Assembly (NCBI GenBank): GCA_947627205.1
Contig: CANQVE010000001.1
Span: 1 to 64,000 of the forward strand
Direction of reading: 5' to 3'
Origin: an uncultured Clostridia bacterium
Lineage (GTDB): Bacteria > Bacillota > Clostridia > Oscillospirales > Ruminococcaceae
Length of the DNA stretch: 64,000 bases
Made by a program: the position numbers and the translations under genes. Position 1 is the first letter of the stretch. The number at the start of each line of letters is the position of its first letter. The notes under the pieces were generated by a model. That model saw nothing but the letters and a program-made list of their open reading frames with translations. It searched no databases and had not been told where the DNA came from. Shown here in pieces: positions 15,359-21,850 of this stretch.

Positions 15359-16591
15359 ATGGAATTTTGTACAAAATTATTGCACGGCAAATCGGCAGGG
15401 AGATATCAAAACGGCGCAACTCTCCCGCCGATAAGCCAGGTCTGCGCGTTCTCATATGAAAGCGCGGAGGAACTCGAAAAGGTGTTCGCGGGGAAAGCGG
15501 CGGGCTTTGCCTATACAAGGATCTCAAATCCTACGGTAGACGCTTTTGAAAGGCGCATTTGCGAACTTGAGGGTGGACGCGCCGCGACTGCCTGTTCGTC
15601 GGGAATGGCGGCTATATCTTCGGCGCTTTTGAATATCTTAGGCACGGGCGACGAGATAATTGCAGGCGCGGGGCTGTTCGGCGGAACGGTAGATCTGTTC
15701 CGCGACCTTAAAGAATACGGCATTACAACTAAGTTTGTAACGCATATAACTATTGACGAGATAAAAAAGCACATCACCGACAAAACAAAGGTCATATTCG
15801 GCGAGATAATCGGAAATCCGGGGCTTGACGTTATGGATATCCGCGGCGTATCAGAGCTTGCACACGAAAACAATATCCCGCTTTTCGTAGACGCTACCAC
15901 CGCCACACCGTATCTTATCCGCTCAATTGAATACGGCGCGGACGTTGTTATACATTCCTCGTCAAAATACATAAACGGAAACGGAAACTCAATAAGCGGA
16001 ATAATCACAGACAGCGGGAATTTCAAGTGGGATTTTGATAAATATCCCGTACTCGCGCCGTATAAAAAATATGGTAGACTTGCGTTTACTGCTCGGCTCA
16101 AAAACGACACATGGCGAAATATCGGCGGCTGTCTTTCTCCGATGAATGCATATCTAAATTTATTGGGCGTTGAAACGCTTGCGCTAAGAGTGGAACGTAT
16201 ATGCGAAAACGCTCTGACGCTTGCCAAAACACTGGAGAAGATTGACGGTGTAAAGGTAAACTACCCTGCTCTTCCAAGCAATCCGTATTATCCCTTAGTC
16301 CAAAAGCAATTCGGCGGAAAGGGCGGCGGGATAGTGACACTAAGAGCGGGTTCAAAGGAGAAAGCATACGCGCTTATGAACGCCCTGAAATACGCGCTGA
16401 ATGCGACAAATATCGGGGACACGAAAACTCTCGTCATTCACCCTGCGTCAACCATTTATCTTAACAGCACCGAAGAACAGAGAATAAACGCGGGCGTGTA
16501 TGACGATACTATCCGCATAAGCGTGGGGATTGAGGACGCCCGCGACCTTATCGAAGATTTTACACAGGCGATAGAAAAACAGACTGTATAA
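15359..16591 (+). CDS. O-acetylhomoserine sulfhydrylase / Cys-Met metabolism PLP enzyme
   Basis: A 410-aa fold-type I PLP enzyme. It has the family start (LHGKSAGRYQNGATLPPI), FAYTRISNPTVDAFE, the cofactor-stacking segment ACSSGMAAI, DATTATPYL and PLP lysine K203 in HSSSKYINGNG. It matches MetY-type O-acetyl-L-homoserine (thiol)-lyase better than cystathionine lyases. It lies 14 nt after the desulfurase gene. Wolinella succinogenes makes homocysteine with a MetY that takes sulfur from a protein thiocarboxylate supplied by carrier, E1 and JAMM proteins, all of which are encoded here. Thiocarboxylate use by this enzyme is inferred. A gamma-lyase role cannot be excluded. Confidence 0.85.
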   Translation: MEFCTKLLHGKSAGRYQNGATLPPISQVCAFSYESAEELEKVFAGKAAGFAYTRISNPTVDAFERRICELEGGRAATACSSGMAAISSALLNILGTGDEIIAGAGLFGGTVDLFRDLKEYGITTKFVTHITIDEIKKHITDKTKVIFGEIIGNPGLDVMDIRGVSELAHENNIPLFVDATTATPYLIRSIEYGADVVIHSSSKYINGNGNSISGIITDSGNFKWDFDKYPVLAPYKKYGRLAFTARLKNDTWRNIGGCLSPMNAYLNLLGVETLALRVERICENALTLAKTLEKIDGVKVNYPALPSNPYYPLVQKQFGGKGGGIVTLRAGSKEKAYALMNALKYALNATNIGDTKTLVIHPASTIYLNSTEEQRINAGVYDDTIRISVGIEDARDLIEDFTQAIEKQTV

Positions 16592-16601
16592 AAAGTCCAA
16601 C

Positions 16602-16710
16602 CTCAGGCTGTTGAGAAAGCCTCAGATGCTAGGAAACGGTGCTGCGGCTAGGCTTTGTGCCTGCCGCAGTGCCGTTGACGACGCAGATGAGGCTTTATCG
16701 ACAGCCTGAG
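16602..16710 (+). repeat. Palindromic element, copy 2
   Basis: 109 bp; left end CTCAGGCTGTTGAGAAAGCC pairs with right end GGCTTTATCGACAGCCTGAG. The inner stem runs ACGGTGCTGCGGC / GCCGCAGTGCCGT. It sits between the sulfhydrylase and TusA genes, so it splits the island operon or adds a long hairpin to its mRNA. Confidence 0.8.
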
Positions 16711-16738
16711 AAAAAGTAAACGGAAAGGAATGATATAA

Positions 16739-16984
16739 ATGTCCGAATACGAAATAACCGACACGATAGATATAACAGATGTAAACTGCCCCGTCACGTT
16801 TGTAAAGACAAAGGTAGCTCTGGACGAACTCGACGAGGGAGATATCCTTAAAGTCCACATGAACAGCGGCGAACCCGCGCAAAACGTGCCGAGAAGTCTT
16901 AAGGAGGAAGGTCACGAGATCCTTGATTTTACCCAAAACGATGACGGAACATACGATCTTTTAGTCAGAAAGGTAGGCGATTAG
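16739..16984 (+). CDS. tusA: TusA/SirA-family sulfur carrier
   Basis: An 81-aa protein with the family core motif: Cys17-Pro18 in DVNCPVTFVKTK, then the two-helix, four-strand sequence pattern. TusA-family proteins carry a persulfide on this Cys and take sulfur from cysteine desulfurases, so it is a natural acceptor for the encapsulated enzyme or a shuttle to the E1 proteins. Ribosome site GGAAAGGAA. Its stop is one nucleotide before the thioredoxin start. The exact partner cannot be read from sequence. Confidence 0.88.
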   Translation: MSEYEITDTIDITDVNCPVTFVKTKVALDELDEGDILKVHMNSGEPAQNVPRSLKEEGHEILDFTQNDDGTYDLLVRKVGD

Positions 16985-16985
16985 C

Positions 16986-17303
16986 TTGGCGGAGAGAATA
17001 GGAAACGACGATTTCGCCGGAAAGATCCTAAAATTTTCGGGACTTTCCGTTGTGGAATTTTATACGGATACCTGCGTTCCCTGCAAGCGAATGTCGCCGA
17101 TACTGTCCGAACTCAGCGAACAGTACTCCGACGAAGTTTTCATTGCGAAAGTAAATACGGCGTATGAGCCCGAACTTTGCGAGGAATATAACATTGCCGC
17201 TACACCGACGTTTTTGCTGTTTAAAAACGGCGCGGAGGTCGGACGGTTTATAGGCGCGAGGAAAAAGGAAGAGCTTGAACGCATTATTGAAGAAAACAAA
17301 TAG
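16986..17303 (+). CDS. Thioredoxin-like protein
   Basis: A 105-aa thioredoxin fold with active site C30-V-P-C33 (DTCVPCKRM) and the cis-Pro in ATPTFLLF. Classical thioredoxins have WCGPC; the Trp is Thr here and the dipeptide is Val-Pro, which would change redox potential or partner. The start is a TTG one nucleotide after the tusA stop. Its likely reductant is the flavoprotein encoded five genes on. Likely roles: reducing imported cystine or releasing persulfide sulfur. Confidence 0.9.
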   Translation: MAERIGNDDFAGKILKFSGLSVVEFYTDTCVPCKRMSPILSELSEQYSDEVFIAKVNTAYEPELCEEYNIAATPTFLLFKNGAEVGRFIGARKKEELERIIEENK

Positions 17304-17313
17304 GAGGTATGAG

Positions 17314-17532
17314 ATGAAAATAACAGTAGCGGGCGAAACAAAGGAATTTAACGAGGGCTTGACTATAGCCGAACTTATTAAACAGGAAAACATCGAAAAT
17401 CCCGATTATATCACGGTATCGGTAAATGACGAATTTGCGGATAACGAGAACTTTTCATCAATTGAATTGCACGACGGAGATGTCGTGGAATTTTTGTATT
17501 TTATGGGAGGAGGCAGCTATGGCATTCTCTAA
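17314..17532 (+). CDS. ThiS/MoaD-like sulfur carrier with masked C-terminus
   Basis: A 72-aa beta-grasp protein (ATG 17314 after GGAGGT). It ends FMGGGSYGIL: the usual terminal Gly-Gly is followed by five extra residues (S68-L72), which must be removed before adenylation. A JAMM protease that could do this is encoded two genes downstream. The codons for the three Gly (GGAGGAGGC) also form the ribosome site of the E1 gene, and the tail is translated from E1 start-region DNA. In Wolinella HcyS and Mycobacterium CysO similar carriers feed Met or Cys synthesis. ThiG, ThiH and molybdopterin genes are absent here. Confidence 0.88.
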   Translation: MKITVAGETKEFNEGLTIAELIKQENIENPDYITVSVNDEFADNENFSSIELHDGDVVEFLYFMGGGSYGIL

Positions 17533-18325
17533 TGAGCAGTTGGAACGGTATTCGCGACACATCATCTTAAAGGAAGTAGGGGTAAAAGGGCAGAAAAAGC
17601 TCCTTAACGCGAAAGTGCTGATAATCGGGGCGGGCGGTCTTGGCGCGCCCTGCGCTATGTATCTCGCCGCCGCAGGCGTAGGAACGATAGGAATTGCGGA
17701 CGCGGACGAGGTAGATCTGTCGAATTTACAGCGGCAGATCATTCACGCTACAGAAGACGTCGGAAAGCCCAAGGTACAGTCCGCAAAGGAAACGATAAAC
17801 AAAATGAATCCCGATGTCACGGTCAATACCTATCACGAGTTTGTGTCCTCGGAAAACATATTGAAAATAATAAAAGACTATGATTTCATTATAGACGGCA
17901 CGGATAATTTTCCCGCGAAATTTCTGATAAACGACGCGTGCGTTATGGCAAAGAAACCGTTTTGCCATGCGGGAATAATCCGCTTTCAAGGTCAGCTTAT
18001 GACCTACGTTCCCGGACAAGGTCCCTGCTATAGATGCGTGTTCAAAGAGCCTCCCCCAAAGGACGCCGTGCCTACCTGCAAGCAGGCGGGAGTTATCGGA
18101 GCTATGGGCGGAATTATCGGCTCGCTTCAAGCAATGGAAGCAGTAAAGTACATAACGGGTACGGGCGAATTGCTTACGGGATATTTGCTGACGTTTAACG
18201 CGCTAAAAATGGAGTTTCGTAAAATTAAACTCCCCAAGCCGAACGGAAAATGCGCGGTGTGCGGCGATAATCCCACGATAACCGAACTTGTGGATTACGA
18301 GCAGGCAGAATGTAACGGCGTGTGA
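17519..18325 (+). CDS. MoeB/ThiF/HesA-family E1-like adenylyltransferase
   Basis: 268 aa from ATG 17519, overlapping the carrier gene by 14 nt. Motifs are intact: GAGGLG nucleotide loop, DLSNLQRQ with the intersubunit Arg (R72), GTDNF, zinc pairs CYRC and CAVC, and candidate catalytic C187 in VPTCKQAG. It should adenylate the trimmed carrier and aid sulfur loading. It lacks the rhodanese domain of the fused paralogue, so its persulfide may come from TusA, from the fusion's rhodanese or directly from the desulfurase. Confidence 0.92.
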   Translation: MAFSNEQLERYSRHIILKEVGVKGQKKLLNAKVLIIGAGGLGAPCAMYLAAAGVGTIGIADADEVDLSNLQRQIIHATEDVGKPKVQSAKETINKMNPDVTVNTYHEFVSSENILKIIKDYDFIIDGTDNFPAKFLINDACVMAKKPFCHAGIIRFQGQLMTYVPGQGPCYRCVFKEPPPKDAVPTCKQAGVIGAMGGIIGSLQAMEAVKYITGTGELLTGYLLTFNALKMEFRKIKLPKPNGKCAVCGDNPTITELVDYEQAECNGV

Positions 18326-18334
18326 GGAAAGTTT

Positions 18335-18748
18335 ATGATAATAATATCAAAGGACGATTTTCGGAAAATAGTTGATCATGCTGTTTCCGAACTCCCGAAC
18401 GAGGCTTGCGGGCTTATTGCAGGCAGAACAGAGGGAAATAACAAGATCATCGAAAAGGTGTACTTGCTAAGCAATATTGATAAATCGAACGAGCATTTTT
18501 CGCTTGATCCGAAAGAGCAATTAGCCGCCGTTCGTGATATGCGCGGGTGCGGGCTTTCGCCGCTCGGAAACTGGCATTCACACCCATCTTCCCCGTCAAG
18601 ACCGTCCGAAGAGGACAAGCGCCTTGCCTATGACAAAACGGCGAGTTATCTTATATTGTCGCTTACGGACAAGGATAAGCCCGTGCTTAATTCTTTTCAC
18701 ATAGACGGCGATAAAGCAGAGCGCGAGGAATTAGTTATAAAGGAATGA
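18335..18748 (+). CDS. JAMM/MPN+ metalloprotease, module 2
   Basis: 137 aa with E23 in PNEACG and the full metal motif H81-S-H83 ... S91-x-x-D94 (HSHPSSPSRPSEED). It is a diverged paralogue of the module 1 protease. Its place directly after carrier and E1 genes makes removal of the SYGIL tail its likely job. An alternative is release of carrier conjugated to a product, as Mec frees cysteine from CysO-cysteine. Confidence 0.9.
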   Translation: MIIISKDDFRKIVDHAVSELPNEACGLIAGRTEGNNKIIEKVYLLSNIDKSNEHFSLDPKEQLAAVRDMRGCGLSPLGNWHSHPSSPSRPSEEDKRLAYDKTASYLILSLTDKDKPVLNSFHIDGDKAEREELVIKE

Positions 18749-18753
18749 AATCT

Positions 18754-19656
18754 ATGAAAGATCTTGCGATAATAGGCAGCGGAGCTGCGGGGCTGTCTGC
18801 GGCTTTGTACGCGAAAAGAGCAAACCTTGATGTTGTTGTTATAGAAAAGGAATTTCTCGGTACGGGGCAAGTCGCCGAAAGTGCACAAGTGGATAATTAC
18901 TTGGGACTTTGCGGTATAAGCGGATTTGACCTCGGAGAAAAATTCAGAGAACACGCGGAAAGTTTTGGTACGAAGTTTCTCGAGGGCGAGGCAGTGAGCC
19001 TTGAACAGAAAAACGGCGTTTGGATAATCACGCTCCAAAGCGGAGAAGTCATAGAAGCAAAAACCGTTATCTATGCCGCAGGGGCGACTCATAAAAGGCT
19101 GAATGTAATTGGCGAAGAAAAGTTTATCGGTAAGGGCGTATCATATTGCGCAATTTGCGACGGCGCTTTGTACCGCGGCAAAACCGCAGCCGTTATCGGC
19201 GGCGGCGACACGGCGCTCGACGACGCGCTGTATTTATCCGACATGGCAAAAAAGGTGTATCTTATTCACAGACGAAACGAATTCAGAGGTTCGGAGAAAA
19301 GCGTTCTCAAAATAAAGTCGCGCGAGAACATTGAGATAATAACCCCCGCGAATGTGACCGAAATTACAGGCGAAAACCGCGTAAGCTCAATATTGCTAGA
19401 CAGCGGGCGCAGGCTTTTACTCGACGGAGTTTTTATTGCAATAGGTATGACGCCCGCGTCCGATTTAGTGCGGAATATCGTCGATTTAGACGAGAACGGT
19501 TATATCAAAGCAGATGAAACAGGAATAACTAAAGCGGCAGGATGGTTTTGCGCAGGAGATATCAGGACAAAAAAGCTAAGGCAAGTAATAACGGCGGCAT
19601 CGGACGGAGCAAATGCCGCAATGTCAGCGGCGGAATATCTGAAAGAAAAATCATAG
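18754..19656 (+). CDS. Thioredoxin-reductase-like flavoprotein
   Basis: About 300 aa from ATG 18754, which has AAAGGA at a good distance; an ATG at 18745 overlapping the previous stop is possible. FAD motif IIGSGAAGLSAALYA near the start, redox pair C132-A-I-C135 (SYCAICDG), NAD(P) motif GGGDTAL, and GVFIAIGMTP with CAGDI near the end. It would reduce the thioredoxin encoded upstream. Last gene before a terminator. Confidence 0.92.
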   Translation: MKDLAIIGSGAAGLSAALYAKRANLDVVVIEKEFLGTGQVAESAQVDNYLGLCGISGFDLGEKFREHAESFGTKFLEGEAVSLEQKNGVWIITLQSGEVIEAKTVIYAAGATHKRLNVIGEEKFIGKGVSYCAICDGALYRGKTAAVIGGGDTALDDALYLSDMAKKVYLIHRRNEFRGSEKSVLKIKSRENIEIITPANVTEITGENRVSSILLDSGRRLLLDGVFIAIGMTPASDLVRNIVDLDENGYIKADETGITKAAGWFCAGDIRTKKLRQVITAASDGANAAMSAAEYLKEKS

Positions 19657-19666
19657 TGAGATTGCA

Positions 19667-19707
19667 AAAATGCGGTAAGGCTACACAAGCAATACCGCAT
19701 TTTATTT
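19667..19707 (+). terminator. Intrinsic terminator closing the second sulfur module
   Basis: 11-bp stem AAAATGCGGTA / TACCGCATTTT with a 15-nt loop and tail TTTATTTATAC. Confidence 0.75.
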
Positions 19708-19745
19708 ATACAAAAAATCTATAACTCAATATATAAGTTTTGTAT

Positions 19746-19774
19746 TAGACAAAAAACACAAAGTGCGGTATAAT
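19746..19774 (+). promoter_or_regulatory. Promoter of the cystine-symporter operon
   Basis: TAGACA (19746-19751, five of six -35 bases), a 17-bp spacer and TATAAT (19769-19774). It yields a leader of about 150 nt before the symporter gene. Confidence 0.65.
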
Positions 19775-19803
19775 AATTTTGCAAGAAAGGAAGATGACAA
19801 ATA

Positions 19804-19866
19804 TTGAAATTAAGAAATTACTTTGAAATGCTCATAAGATCTAATTTCAAATTTGGGCGATGTTAA
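19804..19866 (+). CDS. Possible 20-aa leader peptide ending in Cys
   Basis: A TTG-started frame 10 nt after AGAAAGGAAG encodes MKLRNYFEMLIRSNFKFGRC and then stops; the last codon before TAA is Cys. It sits in the long leader of a putative cystine transporter. A leader ORF whose final codon needs Cys-tRNA could couple transporter expression to cysteine supply. Coding status is not established; it is short and uses a TTG. Confidence 0.3.
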   Translation: MKLRNYFEMLIRSNFKFGRC

Positions 19867-19935
19867 ATTAAATATCGGATCTGTTTAAAAAATCAAATCT
19901 CAAATTATATATAAAAAGGGAGTAACTTTTCAAAA

Positions 19936-21336
19936 ATGGATTTTTTATTAAGCATTAACTTGATAGCGCTGTTTGCGCTTTCAATAGTAGGTCTGTTGTT
20001 TGTGCTGCTGCATCTTCTTTCAAAGAAAACGAACCGCACGATCGTAACGCTTATTGCTCTTGTGTTCGGCGCGATAGTCGGAATAATTTTCGCTTCTAAA
20101 AACAATTCATACCTTGTATGGGTGAGACTTATAGGCGATATTTATGTAAACGTGATAACCGCGCTTGCTGCGCCGATAATCATAGTTTCAATTATTTCGA
20201 GCTTTGTGTCGCTCAAAAGCAAGCAAGCCGTCAGATCAATAGGAGTCCGCTCCGTGTTCTGGCTGTTGGCTTCGGCGGCGGGAGCAATTGTTCTGAGCCT
20301 TGCGGCAGGCTCGGTATTCGGACTTTGGGAAAAATCGACGGTGTTTGACGGCATAGCAACTGTAAGCAATTCTACGGTTGAGGCATACGGCGATCTGAAA
20401 CAATCGTTTGACCAGACGCTTTTGGGGCTTTTCCCGTCGAACATCATAAGCGATATAGCAAACAACAATATCGTCGCGATAATCATAATCGCCGCGGCAA
20501 TTGCCTTGGCTTATATCGGGGTTTCTTCAAGCGAGGGAGAAGAAAAGGTAGTTCCGTTTAAAAATCTTGTAGAGGCGACAAAGAAGATCATTTTCAAAAT
20601 ACTTAAATTTGTTATCGACCTTACGCCTTATGCAGTCCTCTGCCTGATAGCGTCAAGCGCCGCGGCGATCTTCTCGGATATTGACACGATTTTGCAATTG
20701 CTGCTCTTAGTCGGTATAATCTACGCAGTAGCGTTTTTCCACGCGTATATATTTAACGGCGTGCTTATTAAATTTGCAGCAAAGCTAAATCCCGTTAAAT
20801 TCTTCAAGAAAATCTTCAGTGCGCAAGCGACGGCGTTTACAACTCAGAGCAGTATAGGAACGCTCCCCGTTACAATTGACGCGCTGGAAAACAAAGTCGG
20901 CGTAAGCGAGGAAGTAGCGAACTTCACCGCCCCGCTCGGCACTACGATAGGTATGCCCGGCTGTACCTGCGTATGGCCTGTTCTGCTCGTTATGTTCTTT
21001 GTAAACGCAACGGGGCTTGATTGGGGAGTAAGCAATTACATTTTGCTCGCTGTAGTAACGCTTGTGCTGTCGCTCGGAAGCGCAGGAGTTCCCGGAATTG
21101 CTATAGTTTCATCCGTAGCCGTGTTCAGCGCGCTGGATCTGCCTATTGCGGCGGTCGTTCTGCTTATCCCGATAAACACTATATCGGATATGGCGAGAAC
21201 GCTCAACAACGCGACCTGCGCGGCAGTATCGGCGGTAATTGTTGCCCGCAAGGAGGGACAGCTCGACGACAACGTGTTTAATCAAGAGGAGGAGAATAAG
21301 ACATGGCAGGCAAAACAAAAACAAGTTCAACAGTAA
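19936..21336 (+). CDS. Sodium:dicarboxylate-family symporter, TcyP-like (probable cystine uptake)
   Basis: A 466-aa DAACS-family transporter with about 8 TM segments and re-entrant hairpins. The segment APIIIVSIISSFVSLKS near residue 75 resembles Bacillus TcyP (MPLILVSIISAFTKL). The Ser-rich hairpin (TTQSSIGTLPVT), the GTTIGMPGC segment and the C-terminal ISDMARTLNN region are present. TcyP imports L-cystine, which fits a locus built around cysteine desulfuration; glutamate/aspartate transport is the main alternative. The gene ends 34 nt inside the next gene. Confidence 0.85.
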   Translation: MDFLLSINLIALFALSIVGLLFVLLHLLSKKTNRTIVTLIALVFGAIVGIIFASKNNSYLVWVRLIGDIYVNVITALAAPIIIVSIISSFVSLKSKQAVRSIGVRSVFWLLASAAGAIVLSLAAGSVFGLWEKSTVFDGIATVSNSTVEAYGDLKQSFDQTLLGLFPSNIISDIANNNIVAIIIIAAAIALAYIGVSSSEGEEKVVPFKNLVEATKKIIFKILKFVIDLTPYAVLCLIASSAAAIFSDIDTILQLLLLVGIIYAVAFFHAYIFNGVLIKFAAKLNPVKFFKKIFSAQATAFTTQSSIGTLPVTIDALENKVGVSEEVANFTAPLGTTIGMPGCTCVWPVLLVMFFVNATGLDWGVSNYILLAVVTLVLSLGSAGVPGIAIVSSVAVFSALDLPIAAVVLLIPINTISDMARTLNNATCAAVSAVIVARKEGQLDDNVFNQEEENKTWQAKQKQVQQ

Positions 21337-21821
21337 AATTCACGATAGTATTAGTAATTCTGGCGGCTTTATTTTTAGTGCTGAGCATTATTTCCGTAAA
21401 CCTTTCAGTGAGCAGAACGGAAAATGCTATCGACACTATAGGCACAGTCGAATTTTCCGACGACAGCAAAGGAAAGATAGACCTTGCGCTGAAATATTAC
21501 GTGGAGCTTGACACTAATCTTTCCCTGCAAAGCAAGGTCACAAACGCCGATGAACTTACCGCTGCAAAATTTGAGTACGTTCGGCTTGCGATAAAAAACG
21601 CGTATCTTGCAGAAAAAAACGGCGAGGACGAGGCAACTGTAAAAGAATATATCGAGCTTGCCCGTAAATGCTTTGACGAATACTGCTCTACGGGCGAATG
21701 TAAAAACGTCAGCAATTACGATGATCTGACGGCTCTTGAAAGTAAATATTCAGACGGCGGCGCGGACGCCTCGCAGAATACAGGCAGTCCCGAACCCGCA
21801 GAAGAAATAGAGCTTTGCTGA
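21303..21821 (+). CDS. Membrane-anchored protein of unknown function
   Basis: 172 aa with an N-terminal TM anchor (about residues 13-33, TVKFTIVLVILAALFLVLSI). A mainly helical, charged extracytoplasmic part follows, then a low-complexity tail ending EEIELC. Two Cys (CSTGEC) lie near residue 134 and one is C-terminal. I recognise no family. It overlaps the symporter gene by 34 nt and precedes the thioredoxin-like surface protein, so the three products probably act together at the membrane. ATG 21303 follows GAGGAGGA. Confidence 0.7.
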   Translation: MAGKTKTSSTVKFTIVLVILAALFLVLSIISVNLSVSRTENAIDTIGTVEFSDDSKGKIDLALKYYVELDTNLSLQSKVTNADELTAAKFEYVRLAIKNAYLAEKNGEDEATVKEYIELARKCFDEYCSTGECKNVSNYDDLTALESKYSDGGADASQNTGSPEPAEEIELC

Positions 21822-21850
21822 CAGATAAAAATTATTTTGGAGGAATTACA

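Noticed and set aside
10740..18748. Locus as thiamine or molybdopterin synthesis because of ThiS/MoaD and ThiF/MoeB homologues
   Set aside because: No thiG, thiH, thiC, moaA, moaC, moaE or mog-like genes; the JAMM proteases and sulfhydrylase fit Cys/Met sulfur transfer better.
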